A DNA stretch of 14,979 nt from Thoreauomyces humboldtii (lineage: Eukaryota; Chytridiomycota; Chytridiomycetes; Spizellomycetales; Powellomycetaceae), in the NCBI GenBank assembly GCA_027596035.1, contig JADGJA010000564.1, positions 1 through 14,979 on the forward strand, written 5' to 3'. The notes under the pieces were generated by a model. That model was not told the origin of the DNA, made no database searches, and was given only the letters and a program-made list of their open reading frames with translations. Positions 6,768 through 14,979 of the stretch are shown here, piece by piece. A program made the translations under genes and the position numbers. The stretch's first letter is position 1, and each line of letters opens with the position of its first letter.

Positions 6768-8510
6768 TCATGCCTTCGTCATCTGATGCGAATGAGATCC
6801 TCCCTGACTCTTTTTCCTCAGGGGACCTCCTTCCTCCGCCTTCCTGCAAATCTCGCCAACGTCCAACCCCTGGATGTGGAACTCTATGTTGGCCGCGTTC
6901 TGACCGAGGTTCTCTATGAACGTCTTGGCCATCCACTCCTCGACGTGCTGCACGACAAACCCGATCTGTCTCCCCTGGAGCGCCGCGCCGTGGTGCTTCA
7001 GGACGAGATCCCCGAGGGACACGTCGTGCTTCTTCATCTGGGAGGGACCCTTCTCGACGCGAAGTCCCGTGACGTGCTTCTCCGTGACGGTCCCCGCGAT
7101 CGTGAAGGGGTCGGTGAGGGGGACCCAGTCGACGATGGCGTTGCTCCTGTGGGCTCTACCGTCGGGAGCGACGTGGAGCGTGACGTGGGGCACGTCGTTG
7201 TCCGAGTGGAGGACGACGGGGTCGACGGGCTCCACCCTGACGGCCTGGACCGTGTCGACGAGCTCTCCGAAGTCCACGACCCGAAGCGACGCTCGGGACC
7301 CGACGGGCGTGGCTCGGAGGACGTCGGGACGGGCGGGTCCCATGCAGAGCGTCACGTGGTGGCATCTGAGGGCCCATCCGGGGGCGGGACTAGGGAACCT
7401 CTCGACGAGGAGGGCGTGACTCGGGTCGTCCAGGACGACGGCTGTGTATCGGACCTGGTCCGTCAGTTCCAGCATGTCGCGGAACAGAGACGCGCTGGTG
7501 CGTCGCTTCAGTCTGCACATGGGCGCCAGCCTCGCCTCGGGATCGTCCGAGGATTCTTCCTCCCCCTCCCTCTCCTCCTCCTCCTCGATCCCGTCCTTGT
7601 CCACCGGTCCCAGGTCTCTCACCGACCTCGCCATCCTCGCGTGCTCCTCCCGCTGCTTCGCTGCGACGATCCTTCCGTTGCACACGTCCACCAGGTCCTC
7701 CACGAGGGACGTCTCGAGGTCCGGTGGCATGAACAAGGCGTCGCATTCTGCGTGCTTGACGTAATGCACCGCATACGTCCTGATCGTCTTCGCGTCACAG
7801 AAGCTCTGAAGGCGACCAGCGAAGAGATCCAGATGTCGTTTCCTGTCGTCGTACAGTTCGACGTGATTCACAGCAGGGACATGGTTGAGCAACGTCTGAA
7901 GCACCGCGAGCTTGAAGTCCAACGTGGTGGCATGGTACAGAGGGGCGAGGGTGGGATCCGTCCCTTCTCGGAAGAAGAAGAGATCGAACGTCAACCCCCT
8001 GTCCCTGCACATGCGTTCGATCCGTTCCCCGAACCTGTCCCTCCTCCTCCCCGTCAGAAGCACCGTCACCGTGTCGGACCTCCTCCCCGCTTCCAGACAT
8101 TCCTCCACCTTCGCGACCGTCTCGGCGTGCCACCACGTCGCGTCCGGCGTCTCCGGGATGTAAGGATGTCGAAGCGTTCGGGACTCCTGGAACCATCCGC
8201 AGTCCGATATAAGGGCACCCAGGAGATTGTCCGACCAGAGATCCGCGTTGGGTAATGGCGAGCGGAAGAGGGTCGAGTCAAAGTCGAACACGTGGAGCTT
8301 GGTGATGCGTCGAGGAGGAGAAGACGATGGTGGAGTGGAGGACTCTGCTGCCGCTAGTGACTTCGCGAACTCTGCGAAGAAAGGAGTGAGTTGACTGATC
8401 TAGTCTTGCTCAGGAAACTGCGCAGGGTGCGTCAATCCTAAGAAGCGCCCGTCAATACGGCAAAAAGTACCCTCTGTAAGCTCTTCGTACTTGAAGCGAT
8501 CTCCTGGCAT
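6768..8510 (-). CDS. Swiss Army Knife-type RNA-repair protein: HAD phosphatase fused to 2H phosphoesterase
   Basis: Exons on the minus strand are 8510-8471 and 8371-6768; the 99-nt intron starts with a weak donor (GTACTT) and ends CTTTCTTCGCAG. This gives 547 residues. The HAD domain carries motif I FDFDST (D43, D45), motif II LLTGR (T120), motif III TLDFK (K167) and motif IV ELYDDR (D188, D189), so the catalytic set looks complete. A very acidic linker (about 275-292) leads to a second half with two HxT motifs, HVTLC (H352, T354) and PHVTLHV (H409, T411), the hallmark of 2H/LigT-like cyclic phosphodiesterases. Known HAD_SAK proteins are predicted to trim or repair RNA ends; here no ligase domain is seen. 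Substrate and location are unknown. The N-terminal 14 residues are the weak point: the large frame itself opens without an ATG, and the first exon was chosen because ATG, donor and phase fit. Confidence 0.82.
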
Positions 8511-8796
8511 GTCGGCTATGGATTCCGGCAGGGTGCTGGTAAATCTGTGTGTTGCCCAGACAAAATGCTGGGATGAGCACCAAGGAAAGTGACTCAACGA
8601 TGCATGTCCGAGATGTCATCCATCGAGAAAGTCCGCCAGCCCACAAGCCACAAGGAGCTTCAATTCTCGGTCATGATGTGAAATCTAATTGCCGATGGCG
8701 CGCTGGCGGTACCAAAACTAGTGTATTTTAGAGCATAAAGATATGTGCGTGTGTGTGTTCGCGCGTAATATGTACTATATATGTTGAGTTGCCTGC
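8511..8796. promoter_or_regulatory. Region between zinc-finger 3' end and RNA-repair gene start
   Basis: This 286-bp spacer must hold the 3' end of the upstream minus-strand gene and the promoter of the RNA-repair gene. A GT/TATATA-rich stretch at 8740-8785 sits just after the zinc-finger stop and is probably its 3' UTR. A minus-strand open frame (8597-8400) ends in TAG at 8402-8400 before the RNA-repair frame opens. It holds the proposed first exon of that gene, but has no other support as a protein. Confidence 0.45.
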
Positions 8797-10123
8797 TCAC
8801 GAGCTTTTGGCACGTCGGCATGACGTTTCCTGATCTTGTTCGTAATCCTTCAACGCATCAGCGTGCCGATCGCAACCCCACTACGAGACAAAAGAAGGGT
8901 AAGAAACTGAATCATAAGTTTTCCTCTGATCTTCTTTAGGTACCTTTGCCATATGACGGTTCAAAGCGTCCGATCTCGAGAAAACCTTGTCGCACGCGCT
9001 GTTCGGGCAGCCGAAGGGTCTGATGCCGAGGTGTACTCTCGTGTGCCTCTGAAGACGCAGGAAGCGCCAGGTCAGATCTCGTGGAAAGAATCGACAGACA
9101 AGAGGACTTCCAACGTCTTACCTTCAAGTCATGCTTGCGGGAGAAGGATGCTATGCAGAGCTCGCAGCGGAAAGGTTTCGGAAGCGGGATGCCATCCGCG
9201 GTGAGCATGGCAGCGTTCCCTCTTGGAGCTGAAGACCTGACAGGTTGGATCTTGACGACCTCCTCTAGATCCTCGTCGGCTGTGAGCCCGGCAGCTTCAA
9301 GCTTGACCTGCAAGACGGCATCGGGTAACTCGGCAACGGGCACACCGCGCCGGGACCTCGATCCCAGGTGCGTCGAGAGCGACAGTGCCGGGCAGGGTCG
9401 TTCCCGTCCTTGTGTGCATGCGGATTGCGGCGCGAACGCTGCCGAAGGTGCGATGGTTGGCTCGGGGTCTGCGAATACGAGGTCATCATAATACGAATAT
9501 GGTATGAGTTGTGGAAAGGAGGCTTCGAACTGGACAGGCGATGGAGGAGGGGTGATGCGTGAATGATATAACGACTGCGGTTCCGACGGAGGAATCTTCG
9601 TTGAGGGGAAGCCTGTCAAGGGCACGGTGGTGGGGAAAGGCGGTAGCAAAAAGTAGCCAAGCGAGGGATCAATCTGCTGAGGCAACCCGCAATCGTGGAA
9701 CGGTGAGGGGATGACTTGTGGGAAGATGACTTGTGGGGACGGTGAGGGTCTGACTTGAGGGTACCGACTTCTGGGTATCGTCGCAGGCGACGGGGGAGGA
9801 GTAATGCGATAGTGGTAAATGGACTGCGCAGCAACGACATCCTCTTCAGAGTGGGACTGAAGCGCAGGCACGTGAAGATCGAGCCCGAGGTCGCCGACTG
9901 GTTCGGTTGCAGGGGAAAACAGCACGTCGTAGAACTCTTGGCCAATCATAGGTTGGATGAAGAAAGCCGTATCGTGCTCTTCTGCAGGGGTAAGCATTCC
10001 GTGGGCCGGGTAAGCCCAGGAGGCGGAAGCTTCCCAAGGGTCGGTCTTCGTGGGGATTCCGGCTGAGTCATAGACTGCGTCCATCAGCAAACCCGTTGGG
10101 ACTTGTGGTGAAGTGGAAGGCAT
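8797..10123 (-). CDS. C2H2-type zinc-finger protein, putative transcription factor
   Basis: Exons on the minus strand are 10123-9122, 9048-8944 and 8880-8797, giving 396 residues. The introns are 73 nt (GTAAGA...CTTCAG) and 63 nt (GTACCT to a pyrimidine-rich TCTCGTAG); both are phase 0. The first 310 residues are Pro/Ser-rich and probably disordered, with a duplicated module [13 protein letters not shown] at 101-113 and 184-196. Two tandem fingers close the protein: C320-x2-C323-x12-H336-x3-H340, split by intron 1 right after HDLK, then linker LGIRPF and C348-x4-C353-x12-H366-x5-C372. The last Cys (MAKWGC) comes from the third exon; without that intron the finger lacks its fourth ligand. Fungal factors with DALxRH...KGC fingers are common, so sequence-specific DNA binding is the likely role. 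The target and orthologue are not identified. The start is the first ATG of the open frame. Confidence 0.85.
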
Positions 10124-11166
10124 GCCGAGGTTGGTAAGGTTCGAGGAGAGTGTAGCAAAAAGCGTCGTACAATCAGCCAGCCCTTAAATTCAGGTCGGAG
10201 CGCGAAAGCCTCGCCGACGGCCCTCCCTCCTTTTGTACCTCATGCGACATGTGGTATGTGTTAAGGTACAAGTAGGTCGCAAGCAAGGACGGTGGGGGAC
10301 ACGCACGCCCACCCCTTCGTCACGACACAGATTGTGGGGCAGGATGTGTCCTTCCTCCAGGGAAAAAGGAACGAGAAAAAAAGGCAAAGTAAATGCGAGG
10401 TGTGAGGTCCTGGGAACGTGAAATGTCCAGAAAACATGGGGAAAGCGGCTGTGCAGATGCCCTTAACCCTCGTTCGCGAGCAGACTTTCTTCATTTGCCC
10501 GATCGGGAAACAAGGTGTACGCTCGTGCATGGTTACCTTCGACCCGGAACGCGGCAAAACATGAGCGTGTGCTCGTGTAACATATGAAACCTTGCTCTTA
10601 AAACTTGCTGCTGCTCCCCGCCCGGCCCGCCGTCGCCGCTCGGAATCTTCCATGTGTCTTACACGAGCACGAGCTGGGCAGCTGCCTGCACGGGAGACGC
10701 CGCATTTTGTGCGCGTGGAGTACTGTACATCTGGTGCTGCCGACGGGCCTGGCCTATCGATGTGCGAAAAAGAGAAGATAAAAATTCCACATCAAAATTA
10801 GAGCGTGGGAATGCTGTTTCCTAATCCACCATCCCTGCAAAAGCCCAGGCCATGGTCCCAGATCGTTGTGGATCCATCCTCTTCGACATTGGTACGATTC
10901 TGTTTCTTCTTTCAGACATTGTGTCAACGATGATGACTATCGCGACGACTACGACTACGACGGCGAGGAGAGCGGTGACGAGCTGAACACCTACAATCTA
11001 TATTGACGTCGCCATAGGATCGTACGAAGCTACCGGAATTGTATTTGGTGTCCAACTAGCGCTTTCTATTTCGCTTACCATTCATCTTTTTGGATAGATT
11101 GGAGAGATCGTCGCTGGTGGGATAGGGTGGTGAGATGTCAGCCCTGGAGTATGGTGGCCACGGTAT
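10124..11166. other. 1.04-kb intergenic region, no assignable gene
   Basis: This region holds the promoter of the zinc-finger gene (minus strand) and the 3' flank of ORC3. Open frames occur on both strands, the largest on the minus strand at 10653-10261 with no recognisable domain. Features seen are an 8-bp inverted repeat (10233-10271), a purine run near 10363-10385, and a plus-strand stretch at 10915-11006 that would encode an acidic Asp/Tyr-rich tail if entered at a strong-looking 3' splice site. A 44-codon plus-strand frame (10852-10986) overlaps it. Neither is convincing as a gene. Confidence 0.5.
10233..10271. repeat. 8-bp inverted repeat upstream of the zinc-finger gene
   Basis: TTGTACCT at 10233-10240 and AGGTACAA at 10264-10271 are perfect inverted copies 23 bases apart. 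They lie 110-148 bp upstream of the zinc-finger start codon, a position suited to a dimeric regulator. The length is short and no binding protein is identified. Confidence 0.3.
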
Positions 11167-14100
11167 TCAACAACCGTTGCCCCAAGTCAGCCTCATCACA
11201 TGGTCAGTTTTCCGTGTCGTGGGCTTGATGAATCCCATCAACTGCAGCTCCGCTATCGTCTTGACGAACCGTGCCTGAATCTCGTCCCGAGCGGGCCCCC
11301 CTCCTCCTGCCCCTCCTTTCCTCGAATCTCCTCCTTCCTTCTCCAGCACGGTCCCGAACGCCACGAACCAGTCGTACAGGTTGATGAGCCTCCCGCACTC
11401 GAGGTATAAGCGGTATGCGATGCTAGTGTCCTGGAGGGTCGGAGCTATCGTGTCGTGTTGAGACTGGGCGGCTAGCGGTTGGCAGCACTCGCACGAGACG
11501 TAGTGCCGTGTTTGTCCGAGAGCTGTTTGGACGGCTGCCCGGGCTTGTGGGTGGAACGCCTTAAGGAACGTACGTATGAGGCTGCGATGAAGACAAAAAA
11601 ACAGCATAAATGAGGGGAGCATTCGCACCTTCTTCAAACGATCAGCATTTGAGTAGTACAGAACTTCGTGGAGAGCAAACTCTTTATAGCTGCGTAGGCA
11701 GTCCCTTAAGTTGCAAGATGAGCGTTAGCGGTTGAAAATGCCGTCACCAGCGTCAAGTGAGCGTGAGGAATACACACCTAAACAGTCCCTCCAGAAAGTC
11801 TGTCACTTTTTTGGCGACGGAATCCAACGTTCCGACCTCTAAGACTTCCGTTTCCTTCAACATCTTCGCTCGCCTAGACGCCAAAGTCGTTCTCGAAGCC
11901 TCCTTCGCTCGCTTGCGGATGTCCTGCAACCGCTTCAGCTCGACATTGACGTCCTCTTCGCTGCTCTCGGAGTCCTCGGCAAACGTGGCCAGCTCTACGA
12001 GGAGCTCTTCGATGCGGCTAATGTAATCGGACATGAATCTTTCGGCCCATTCCTCGGACTGCAACTGCTCGAGGCAGCCTTGCAGACAGCTCTGGAGGGT
12101 TGCGAGATTTCGTTTCCTGCAAGAATTCGAGATACGAGTTCGACTGACCTATTCCCCGGTGACATCGACGAACGAGCTTCTCCCTCACCTCAGTAGCGTG
12201 AGCAACGCGACCGTGTGGTCATGCTCGACAAAATTTCCTTGAAGCGCCATCAGATGCAGCGTGGTCGTCGTTTTGCGTAACGTGGGGCTGTTGACCGCAT
12301 CTTGCAGCACCCTGACGCATCCGAGAGTGACAGGATATTTGTAATGATACCACATCAGCTTATCTAGGGAGTCAACAATCCATTGCTTGAGCTTTTCGTC
12401 GTCTTCCAAAAGCTCCCGAGCTTCATATGGCCACCTCTCGCGAATGCTCTCAATGTGCCTGAGGAGGGGTTGATCAGTAAGTACGTAAGCGCAATCCACG
12501 GTATTGCAAGCTGGAAAGTCGTACTTTTTGAAAGACTTGGTCATGCGGACTTCGAGGAGGTGGTGGTCGGTGAGCTCCTCGATCATCATTCGTTGTTCCC
12601 AGCGAGACGCATTTCGGTGATAATCGAGCAAAATGCTTAGAGGGTTCGAAAAATACATGTCCATCATCGCGTACTGCGTAGACGTTCTCGCTTAGTAAGA
12701 CACAAGGCACAGAAGTGTCGAGGGATGGTACCTTCAACGCATTCGTAAAGGAAATGATCGACAGGGTATGCAATTGAAAGTTGTCGACCAAGAACTCGAA
12801 TGTCTCCAATCCCAGCTTCCAGGACGTCGGGTTTCCACTTTCGTTGAATGGCAATCGAACAAGGACCTGAGTTGATCAGGTTAAGGCCATGTCATGTGAC
12901 GCGCAGGTGCCCAGCATTGCAGCTTCCTCACCTCTTGTATGATGACGTTGACGCACTCTCGTGATTGGTGAAGTTCAAACTTCTCTATTTGCAAGCAGGC
13001 CAGCGCCTCACGCGATAGTGACTGGTGCACAACATCTACGGACGTAGCCACACCAAAGAGAAGCACAAACGGGGTATCATGGTTATGAATGCTGTTTGAA
13101 CCGAAACAGTCAGTTTTTGTGGTTAGCCTGACATCCCGACTTGCCTTACCTGCATATGTCGATGAGAGCATGCAGCACAGCCATGTTGAAGGATTCGAAG
13201 TCTGGGAAGATCAGGACTAGTGTTTTCGTGCCGCCAGTGAGCCGGTGCCATCCCAACAACCGTTGCAGATCGTAATTAGGAAGCTTTGCTGTTTGTGGCT
13301 GTTCGCAACATATGTTTTGTAAATGAGGGTCTGCGATGTGTTTCAAGGACAGTCAACACACACCCTTTTGGGAGCTTGAGCGGTGAGAGGTGTGTCGAGC
13401 TGAACATCGTCGTTTCAGTGTTCCGAGCCACGAAATGTCGAGAACCTTTCCGTTCTTTGCATTTCATACCCCGACTTCCTCTTCATCCAGAATGACATCC
13501 GATGATCCCAGGAACTGATCCATCATGGATTTGGTAGCTGCTTTCAGGGTTGGGCATTTGGTCGAGGGTAATGTTGCGGCGATGTAGGATGTTTCCGCTG
13601 CCATCTTTGTCGCCACTTGTGCAAACAGACGCTCATGGTCACTTGTGTTGATCCCTGCAATTCAGGTTGTATAGAGGTAAGACGGTGGCAGCCCTTTGGA
13701 TTCCTACGATTGCCTGTTGCCTGCTTACCGGCGAAAACGAGCCCGGTAGGTATCTCCGTTCGCCGCTGCCTACTGCTCGTGCCCCTTCATCGACAATGGA
13801 TCAGCCTCCCGTAGTTCGAAGACTCAAGCGTTCCTTCCTTACGCATCGTCCCGCGGAGTCCTCACGAAATCAATGATGTGCTCGATGGCCTCGGAATTCA
13901 GTCGAGCCAGCACTGTCTACAGATCCGGGTAGTTTGAATGAGCGGGTCCCGTAAGCCAGACGAAAGGAAGAAGGTGCACGTCCCCCATACGCACGTCTAT
14001 TTTCCCTTGCATCTTCTGCCATCTCTCCTTGAAGAGGACGTATCGTAACTGGCAGTACTCTCGCGGTTCCTGACCATTGAAAAGCTGCTGGAACCCTTCA

Positions 14101-14349
14101 CAATTTTGCCTGATCTTCTCTGCGACAGAGGGTTTCGGAGCAGCACCGGCCTTACAGCGGGATCCCCTTCCCCGCTTTGCTGGAGGTTGATAGGCTTGCG
14201 GTGGACCACGCTTTGAGGCTCGGAGGACAAAGGACCCCTAGTGGTACGGATGAGGGGTGTGATGGGAGCGGTCAAGAGATCCCCAAGGTTCCCGAGTTCC
14301 TTACCACCGAAGCTCTGTCCAAGTCTGAGCTGCTCTGTATACTAGCCAT
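11167..14349 (-). CDS. ORC3: Origin recognition complex subunit 3
   Basis: Nuclear AAA+-like subunit of the six-part ORC that marks replication origins. Thirteen exons on the minus strand: 14349-14305, 14237-13995, 13916-13843, 13772-13729, 13654-13470, 13399-13364, 13298-13150, 13091-12932, 12866-12732, 12673-12189, 12116-11778, 11704-11629, 11559-11167. Introns are 58-78 nt; the sum is 788 codons (787 residues), near the usual 700-800. Family marks are EIPTGLVFAGINTSDH (exons 4-5), YDLQRLLGW and the Walker B-like LVLIFPDFESF (236-246), DTPFVLLFGVATS (264-276), FEFLVDNFQLHTLS, YFSNPLSILLDYHR, LHEVLYYSNADRLKK|AFHPQARAAV and the C-terminal winged-helix end GFIKPTTRKTDHV. A basic AKRGRGSR (35-42) may be a nuclear signal. 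A Gly-rich insert interrupts the last exon, and an acidic EDSESSEED lies in exon 11. Two acceptors are CTTAAG. Least certain are the acceptors at 13773 and 13299 and the start: an in-frame ATG at 14544 could add 65 residues. Confidence 0.94.
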
Positions 14350-14653
14350 TTGATGCGGTCGTAAATGCAGTTGTAATGGCTTTGGGATGCTGATAAGGAA
14401 GGAGCGAGCACAGGAAGGAAGAAATTCTGCTCGAGTCCGGTAGCCTCGGACTCTGCCGTCTGGGTGACCGTCATCGGTGACTGACCGCTCCCAGGAAATC
14501 TCCGACTCGAGGGAACCATGAACCTGCCGAAAACGGCTCCTCATTCTCTTGACTGCAGGACCTGAACCCTGGGCATAGAATCGAGATTGGAGCTCAGTCA
14601 AAGCATCAAGCTCACTTCCCTCGAACGGTGCTATATGAGGTCACTTCGACATC
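14350..14653. promoter_or_regulatory. Divergent promoter between ORC3 and the right-edge gene
   Basis: A 304-bp gap separates the ORC3 ATG (minus) from the ATG of the plus-strand gene, so it probably holds both promoters. On the minus strand the ORC3 frame stays open back to a TGA at 14643-14641 and includes an in-frame ATG at 14544, so part may be coding. No clear TATA box or known binding site was recognised. Confidence 0.5.
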
Positions 14654-14979
14654 ATGAGTGCTCCGTACCAGCATCGTCAGCATCACCAGCGGCAACCTCA
14701 TCAACCGTCGTCTTCCAGCATGAGCAGCCAGCAACCGTCCACCTTTGCCATGCGGTACACCCGCACACAGATCCCAAAGATTCTTTCTCAGAGATTCCAA
14801 AGGACAGCGCGCCTGCGGGAGCTGGAGAGCGCCAGAGCCAGAGAGAACGAAGCAGGGGAGACGGGTCCGGTTGCCGGGGGAGGAGGCAAGACTGGCAAGG
14901 AGGACGGAGGGGACGGCGCCGAAGCGGTCGGCGACGATGAGTCGAGACCACCCGCAGGAGCACGGGGAGGAGGAGGGGG
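14654..14979 (+). CDS. Unknown protein, N-terminal part only (runs off the window)
   Basis: An open frame of 108 codons begins at an ATG (14654) and has no stop before the window ends, so only the N-terminus is seen. It starts with a His/Gln/Pro/Ser-rich stretch (residues 1-30). A basic, probably helical segment follows (about 32-62, MRYTRTQIPKILSQRF then RLRELESARARENE). After that comes a Gly/Asp/Glu-rich low-complexity part. The change from a disordered leader to an amphipathic basic helix and the divergent placement to ORC3 support a real gene. I do not recognise the family. An intron could also begin near the right edge, in which case the last residues would not be coding. Confidence 0.5.
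   Translation, partial: MSAPYQHRQHHQRQPHQPSSSSMSSQQPSTFAMRYTRTQIPKILSQRFQRTARLRELESARARENEAGETGPVAGGGGKTGKEDGGDGAEAVGDDESRPPAGARGGGG

Noticed and set aside
6786..8255. Long plus-strand frame (489 codons) opposite the RNA-repair gene
   Set aside because: The minus strand carries intact HAD and 2H motifs; the plus-strand translation is Asp/Gly/Arg/Val-rich mirror sequence with no domain.
13865..13866. Donor GTGAGG at 13865 for ORC3 intron 3
   Set aside because: It leaves phase 0, which only a poor acceptor matches; the GTAAGG donor at 13842 keeps IIDFVR, as expected in ORC3, and fits several acceptors in phase.
14750..14785. YTRTQIP segment resembling an eIF4E-binding YxxxxL-hydrophobic motif
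   Set aside because: The key Leu and following hydrophobic residue are Ile-Pro, and the rest of the protein is outside the window, so the match is too weak.

Overview
The window looks like nuclear DNA of a fungus, most likely a basidiomycete. It has compact genes, many short GT-AG introns (about 58-99 nt) with CTAAC/CTGAY-like branch sites, a White Collar-type PAS+GATA regulator, and an ORC3 gene split into 13 exons. The phylum-level call is inference, and I cannot place the species. No bacterial, phage, CRISPR or transposon signatures were seen, and no tRNA or rRNA gene was recognised.

Left half, plus strand. RIB3 (3,4-dihydroxy-2-butanone-4-phosphate synthase, riboflavin pathway; 384-1138) is followed by a four-exon White Collar-2 homologue (1792-4297) and by the mitochondrial phenylalanyl-tRNA synthetase MSF1 (5079-6611). 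The leader of the White Collar gene holds three perfect 12-bp repeats, each carrying CGATTC, that resemble White Collar complex response elements. A flavin-biosynthesis gene therefore sits next to a subunit of the flavin-dependent light-sensing complex.

Right half, minus strand. A HAD + 2H phosphoesterase protein of the 'Swiss Army Knife' RNA-repair type (6768-8510) lies convergent with MSF1. Behind it are a C2H2 zinc-finger protein whose second finger is completed across an intron (8797-10123), a roughly 1-kb region with no assignable gene, and ORC3 of the origin recognition complex (11167-14349). A plus-strand gene of unknown function starts at 14654, divergent from ORC3, and runs off the right edge.

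Exon boundaries were worked out by hand from splice sites, reading phase and remembered family conservation. Every multi-exon model sums to a whole number of codons. The least certain parts are the first exon of the RNA-repair gene, the ORC3 junctions near 13773 and 13299, and the ORC3 start. Most of the window is ordinary housekeeping and regulatory content. The points most worth a second look are the RNA-repair fusion, the White Collar leader repeats and the split C2HC finger.
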